Of a stretch of DNA of 64,000 bases, positions 59,367 to 64,000 are shown piece by piece (position 1 is the first letter of the stretch; each line of letters begins with the position of its first letter). The notes under the pieces were generated by a model. It was not told the DNA's origin and did not search any database. It saw only the letters and a list, made by a program, of their open reading frames with translations. The translations under genes and the position numbers were made by a program. Source of the stretch: Hirundichthys speculiger (lineage: Eukaryota; Chordata; Actinopteri; Beloniformes; Exocoetidae); assembly GCA_018398805.1 (NCBI GenBank), contig JAGFBZ010000747.1:744001-808000 (forward strand), read 5' to 3'.

Positions 59367-59532
59367 AAATTCAAATTCAAATTGAAAAATATTTTATTAA
59401 TCCCCCAAGGGGGAAATTCAAGTTTCAGTTCACCAGTCTGTTGTACTAGGGGAGATGCTAGTGTCCAGCGCTCCTTTTCATGCCAGGTCCTGTGGTCCGA
59501 GTGCTAACTCCAGTTAACCGCCGTTAACAGCA

Positions 59533-62066
59533 GGGTCATTCCACCTCAAATCAGCAGATTAGAAAAAAAAGTCCCGCATGACCATCTCTGATTTGCTTGA
59601 TTTTTTTTTCTTTTGAACTTTGACTATAATGTAGTAACTTTGTGCAATATTAGCCTGGTACTAGCAATAACTTCGGATTTATACATTTTTGAAAAAGTGC
59701 CCGTACGGCCATTTTCGTGACATTCATAACGCTTTTAAAATTATTACCATTTTTGAGGGGCTGTATCTTCGAAACCGTACAAGCTAGAGAGCTGATTTTA
59801 TTTATGCTGTTAGTCCTGTATGTGCACTCTGTATGAGGTCAGTTTCACATGTCTATTCATTGCTGTTTGTTTTAAAATAAATTTCAAACATCCAAAATAA
59901 ATTTCACTCGCTTTGTGCGGTTCACATTTCAAGTCCCCGTTTGGACCCCTTGTAATAGTAGCTGAGACTTAATTTTTTTGTTGAACAATCTCCTTCTCTT
60001 ATAGAATAAAAATACATAAAGAATTTGCAGAAACAATTGTATTTTAGTTCTCATATGACCCAGCAAAATACAAATTTCGCATTTTATTGTCGATATTCAA
60101 TTGGCAATTGACAAAATATGACAAGATGTACCAAAAAACTAAATATATTACCAGAAAGGTAATGACAATATCTGTTTATATACCAAGTTTCAAGTTGGTA
60201 CTAAGTATCTAAGTTACCTAGAAAAAATTCTTAAATCGAGCATTTTTGCCGTTTTTCGAATTATTGAGAACTTGTAGAATATCACCAGAGAAAGTTTTCA
60301 ATGTACATTTCAGTATACAGGCTGTACTTCTGCATTGTATTGTCTTGTCTGGACATGTTTGCTGATCTCAAATGGAAAAGGCCTTTCAAACAAAATAGTT
60401 TGCTGCATGTTTTATTCCTCCCTGTCCGTGCTGTGTGAAAGTTTGGTGAATGACTCAAGCAAAAGTGTTTTGTTATTTATACTAGATAAACATGATCAAT
60501 TGTGTAGCAAAATTACCAGTACTGGTAGTGCTATGCTGAATTGCCACAGCTGAGGTTTTAACATATTAATAAATGTATAAATATAGAACTTATAGTAACA
60601 CAAGTGCCTTGGCCTTCAGTGCATGACATTATGCTTATGTCATTAGAAAATTCAGTGAGCTGTTCAGTTGATCAATAGCCATTGTAGACCAAGCTTCAAA
60701 ATCGAATGCAGTGAATGTGAAATCTTTAAAGATGACAGAGAACTTGGATACTTGTACAATTGGGAAAAAAATAACTTTGTTCAGAACAGGATTGCCATAA
60801 ACTGGACTTTGTCCAAAGTCTGAAATGGTCAGTATAATTTTGGTGTTATTATGTGCCAGCTTGATGTTCATTCCTTTATTCATATAATTAAGTGATGCAG
60901 GAGTAGTGAATACCTCATATTATCATAATTATTTTCTTACAGTTCAAAGGAGTTGATCAATGTACAGGATTTATCTGAACATGACCAAGAAATGCTGCTT
61001 CACAGGTGTGGATTTGATGGACTCCCATCAGAAGCAAACATCTGTCTGCATCACAAGATGCAGACAGAATCTGCAATTCAATTTGCAACCCTTAAAGTTG
61101 ATTTGGAATGGTCTCTACAGCACTCCATGGAGACTTGCAGGTGGGCCCATGCTTGTACTTGGGTCTACAAAAAGAAGTGCTGCCGAGACTTTTGAACTTG
61201 TCACTCTCGATTATTATCAACCATCACTTTCTGAAGCTATATGTTTTTCTTCACTGATCCTCATTCCATATCAAGATTCCATATCAAGATATTTGCCATT
61301 TGTGAAATTTCAAGTTCTGCACACAAAACAAGCATATTCTTGAAATTTCCGAAAAATGGCAAAAATGCTCGATTTAAGAATTTTTCCTAGGTAACTTAGA
61401 GACTTAGTACCAACTTGAAACTTGGTATATAAACAGATATTGTCATTACCTTTCTGGTAATATATTTAGTTTTTTGGTACATCTTGTCATATTTTGTCAA
61501 TTGCCAATTGAATATCGACAATAAAATGCGAAATTCGTTTTTTGCTGGGTCATATGAGAACTAAAATACAATTGTTTCTGCAAATTCTTTATGTATTTTT
61601 ATTCTATAAGAGAAGGAGATTGTTCAACAAAAAAATTAAGTCTCAGCTACTATTACAAGGGGTCCAAATGGGGACTTGAAATGTGAACCGCACAAAGCAA
61701 GTGAAATTTATTTTGGATGTTTGAAATTTATTTTAAAACAAACAGCAATGAATAGACACGTGAAACTGACCCCATACAGAGTGCACATACAGGACTAACA
61801 GCATAAATAAAATCAGCTCTCTAGCTTGTACGGTTTCGAAGATACAGCCCCTCAAAAATGGTAATAATTTTAAAAGCGTTAGGAATGTCACAAAAATGGC
61901 CGTACGGGCACTTTTTCAAAAATGTATAAATCCGAAGTTATTGCTAGTACCAGGCTAATATTGCACAAAGTTACTACATTATAGTCAAAGTTCATAAGAA
62001 AAAAATATCAAGCAAATCAGAGATGGTCATGCGGGAAGGTCCTGTTGAATTGAGGTGGAATGACCC
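59533..62066. mobile_element. long-TIR DNA element, about 2.5 kb
   Basis: The arms of about 730 bp (59533-60268 and 61340-62066) are inverted copies differing at few positions. Ends are GGGTCATTCCACCTCAA and its inverse. The 1.07-kb centre holds an exon-like segment at 60943. Outside, GTTAACAGC occurs at both sides (59523-59531 and 62081-62089) and TTAA lies near each end (59524-59527 and 62071-62074), so the true duplication is uncertain. No family could be named. Confidence 0.8.
60943..61195 (+). pseudogene. internal exon-like coding segment in the long-TIR element
   Basis: After a strong acceptor (TTATTTTCTTACAG) the frame reads SKELINVQDLSEHDQEMLLH then RCGFDGLPSEANICLHHK, a cysteine/histidine-containing segment reminiscent of zinc-binding regions in repetitive fish proteins. 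After that the sense continues across frames (GSTKRSAAETFELVTL in another frame). Probably a decayed transposon gene. Identity unknown. Confidence 0.35.
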
Positions 62067-62936
62067 AGCAATTAAAACCTGTTAACAGCCATTAGAACCA
62101 GTATATCTCCATAATGATGACAAGTGAGGTATCTCCAGGTCAGAGGAGGAAACACCGATGAACCAAACCGTCTCCTCTGGGAAGACTGAGCTCCATTCAG
62201 TCCGGCGAGCGACGGAGCCGACTGTCCCAGAGCCCAGTTCATCATGCGGACCGGACCAGGCCGTTGTCGTCTCCCCCGGCGGTGCTGGGTCCCACCAGGT
62301 CACCAGACGGCCCCTGCCAGGTCAGCTGACCCATCCGGCGTGAAGATTGCTGGACGGGGGCAGCATGCTGCCGCTGCTACGTCGGGGGCTCCCGTCCCGG
62401 CTCAGTGACGCTGCAGCCCGGATCCAGTGGCGGTCATTGCCGCGGGTAGCAGTTCAAGGCTACTTAGCTTAGCTTTCCCGAACCGGCCTCCAGCAACACC
62501 GTCCATGTCCGCGGCAGCAGGTCTCCACCAGCCGCAAGAGGACCGATCCGCCCCCTGCAGACAGTATGTAGACATCTGATCGCAGATCACCACAAACCGG
62601 GCACAAACTGGAGCGTCCAGCGTCGCAGGGATAAGTCCCGGAGCAGCAGCGAGAAGCCTCCATGCCAGGCGTCGTCCGGGCAACGGACATGACTCAAATT
62701 AGTGATGGGTCGGTCGCGAACGAGAGCCGGAAAAGAGCCGGCTCTTTGAAGTGAACGACGGGAGCCGGTTCGCGATCGACGGGAGCCGGCTCGTGAGCCA
62801 GAGCGATTTTTTTTTTAAATTATTATTTTATATTGTCTTTTAAAGCCGCATTGGTCAACATGTATGGCTGTGGCAACGTCTGTGCGACTACACTGAGCAG
62901 GAGGGAGGGGGGGAGCAGAGTCAACAACACTCTGCT

Positions 62937-62973
<37 letters not shown>
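62937..62973 (+). repeat. poly(G) tract, 37 bp
   Basis: Uninterrupted G run inside the BED-finger hAT copy. Confidence 0.95.
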
Positions 62974-62975
<2 letters not shown>

Positions 62976-63047
62976 TTACAGACACACAGAGGAGGCAGAG
63001 AGACGACAGCGAGAGGAGCGCAAGAGGATTTGACCAGTTCACCAAAG

Positions 63048-63260
63048 ATGAGTGACAACAGGAAAAGGAGTAAAATATGGACACATTTTAAAGTGTTAGA
63101 CTCCGTTAAGGCAAAGAGTACACTTTGTAAAATACAAATTTCATATGGAGCAGGCTCCACAAACAACCTGCACAGTCATATTCAAACTAATCATCCAACA
63201 GTGCAATTAACAGAGTTGGAGAAAAGACCAGAAAGGGACTCTGAAGGTTTTTCACTGTAA
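63048..63260 (+). pseudogene. hAT transposase N-terminus (BED zinc finger), truncated
   Basis: ATG 63048 opens MSDNRKRSKIWTHFKVLDS, then STLCKIQISYGAGSTNNLHS and HIQTNHP. This is the C-x2-C...H-x5-H BED finger used by hAT transposases for binding DNA. The first zinc cysteine is Ser here (KSTLC). The frame ends after 71 residues and no RNase-H-like core or dimerisation domain remains. Confidence 0.8.
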
Positions 63261-63583
63261 ATAGTTGCACATTTTAATTTAAATTTTGTTGAGTGATGTT
63301 TAGTTGATTTTGTTTTTTCACAAATTGAAATGGGTCTTTTTTTTATTTAGAATTTATTAATTTATATGTTAAGTTTATTAATAAAGACATATAAATACAA
63401 TACATATGTAATATTTTATGTTTTTTTAAGATTAGTTATTCATTGTACACATAATTTGGTAATAAATTAATTTAATTAACAAAAAATCTGAGGAGCCACT
63501 TGGGAGCCGAAAGAGCCGGCTCTTTTTAGTGAGCCGAGCCAAAAGAGCCGGCTCTTCACAAAGAGCCGGAATGCCCATCACTA

Positions 63584-63752
63584 ACTCAAATAGGTTTGTT
63601 TGATAGCTTTATGAGGCTTGCCAGTAGTTTTTCATTGGAAAAAATAAATATGATCTTAGGTATATGTGTGTGTTATCGGTTATCGGTATTGGCCTTTAGG
63701 AGCTGAAAGTTATCAGTTATCAATTTTAAAAAACAGTTATCGTGCATCCCTA
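63584..63752. mobile_element. hAT-type MITE family H, copy 3, right part
   Basis: Resumes with TCAAATAGGTTTGTTTGATAGC and ends AGTTATCGTGCATCCCTA. It contains an uninterrupted Gypsy target (GATCTTAGGTATATG, about 63653). Confidence 0.8.
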
Positions 63753-64000
63753 AAATTTTTAACTAGACGGCCTAAAATACTTTAACTTTGAACTTGGGTA
63801 GGAGGGCAGGGGGCTATAACAATAGTGAATACTGTAGTAATTCTAAATACTAATAGTAAATAAAACTAAAGCAGCTGCCTATCAAAACCCCTCTGTATAA
63901 GGGCAGCTGTGATATCTTCAACACCTGACCTGCAGCATGGTGTTTTATCTGAAACTATAAGTTTAAAGCCAAGTTAAGCTCTTTGGGACACCCTGTCTCT
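63753..64000. other. unassigned window end
   Basis: No feature recognised. Confidence 0.5.

Larger units (their letters stand above)
57013..62699 (-). mobile_element. Rex1-like LINE tail with nested insertions
   Basis: The pieces 57013-57026, 59367-59545 and 62067-62699 appear to be one minus-strand insertion. Its tail is (AAATTC)n and its conserved end TTATTAATCCCCCAAGGG at about 59393. The hAT sequence on both sides shares TCAAATA (57006-57012 and 63586-63592), the likely target duplication. Rex3 sits in the tail and a long-TIR element sits in the body. The GC-rich part (62095-62690) has no recognised domain and may be another unit. Confidence 0.5.
62700..63583 (+). mobile_element. BED-finger hAT deletion derivative with TSD
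   Basis: The ends TAGTGATGGGTCGGTCGCG and GAATGCCCATCACTA are flanked by perfect 8-bp repeats ACTCAAAT (62692-62699 and 63584-63591). Subterminal regions repeat AGAGCCGGCTCTTT many times. It keeps only the 5' end of a transposase gene (63048 onward), a G tract at 62937-62973 and noncoding sequence. Confidence 0.93.

Overview
This window looks like teleost fish genomic DNA, probably from a percomorph. The evidence is its repeat content (Rex1-, Rex3- and L2-type LINEs, a Tc1 element with IR/DR ends, several hAT-type MITEs, Ty3/Gypsy elements, a tRNA-derived SINE) and one spliced vertebrate gene. Only one host gene is recognised with confidence. Most of the rest is layered transposable elements.

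Host gene. nrros (LRRC33), a leucine-rich-repeat TGF-beta1 anchoring protein, lies on the minus strand. A signal-peptide exon (30222-30323) splices in phase 0 over a 5.96-kb intron to one large exon (22306-24258), giving 684 codons. A polyA signal lies at 22226-22231. A possible 5'UTR exon ends at a strong donor at 31458. Its introns hold an L1-like fragment, two hAT MITEs and a SINE. A second, weakly supported small split gene may occupy 50108-51674 on the minus strand.

Region by region. 1-1960: degenerate Rex3 LINE. 2925-4901: a Tc1 relic split by a tailed SINE/LINE insert, a Tigger-like MITE and a hAT MITE. 5350-14634: a hAT MITE interrupted by a complete Gypsy element (6373-14518) with two LTRs, a tRNA-His primer site and broken gag/pol. 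14647-14950: Rex3 tail. 15890-19012: almost intact Rex1. 19689-21325: Tc1 with a broken transposase. 22226-31720: nrros. 33723-34770: tandem repeat with a tRNA-like module, then a MITE. 35190-36242: L2 tail. 36552-41890: a Gypsy remnant on the minus strand, split by a 3.5-kb unclassified DNA element that seems to carry genes on both strands. 42584-43796: hAT with a nested MITE. 44610-44797: SINE. 45361-49950: L2 LINE with an esterase-type ORF1. 50885-51250: truncated copy of a BED-finger hAT. 52040-53275: microsatellite, then a MITE containing an L2 tail and a poly-G tract. 53640-54290: 146-bp minisatellite. 55459-55683: fold-back MITE. 56128-63752: a multi-layer nest of hAT, Rex1-like LINE, Rex3, a 2.5-kb long-TIR element and a BED-finger hAT.

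The most unusual observation is inside the Gypsy LTR. A 95-bp block downstream repeats two upstream blocks (28 + 67 bp) joined together, without the 241-bp GT...AG segment that separates them. It looks like a spliced copy of the LTR's own leader built back into the LTR. Also notable are the two-strand DNA element, the long-TIR element with a spliced central exon, and three pure G tracts of 35-38 bp, all inside hAT-type MITEs. All family names come from recognition of motifs; no database search was run.
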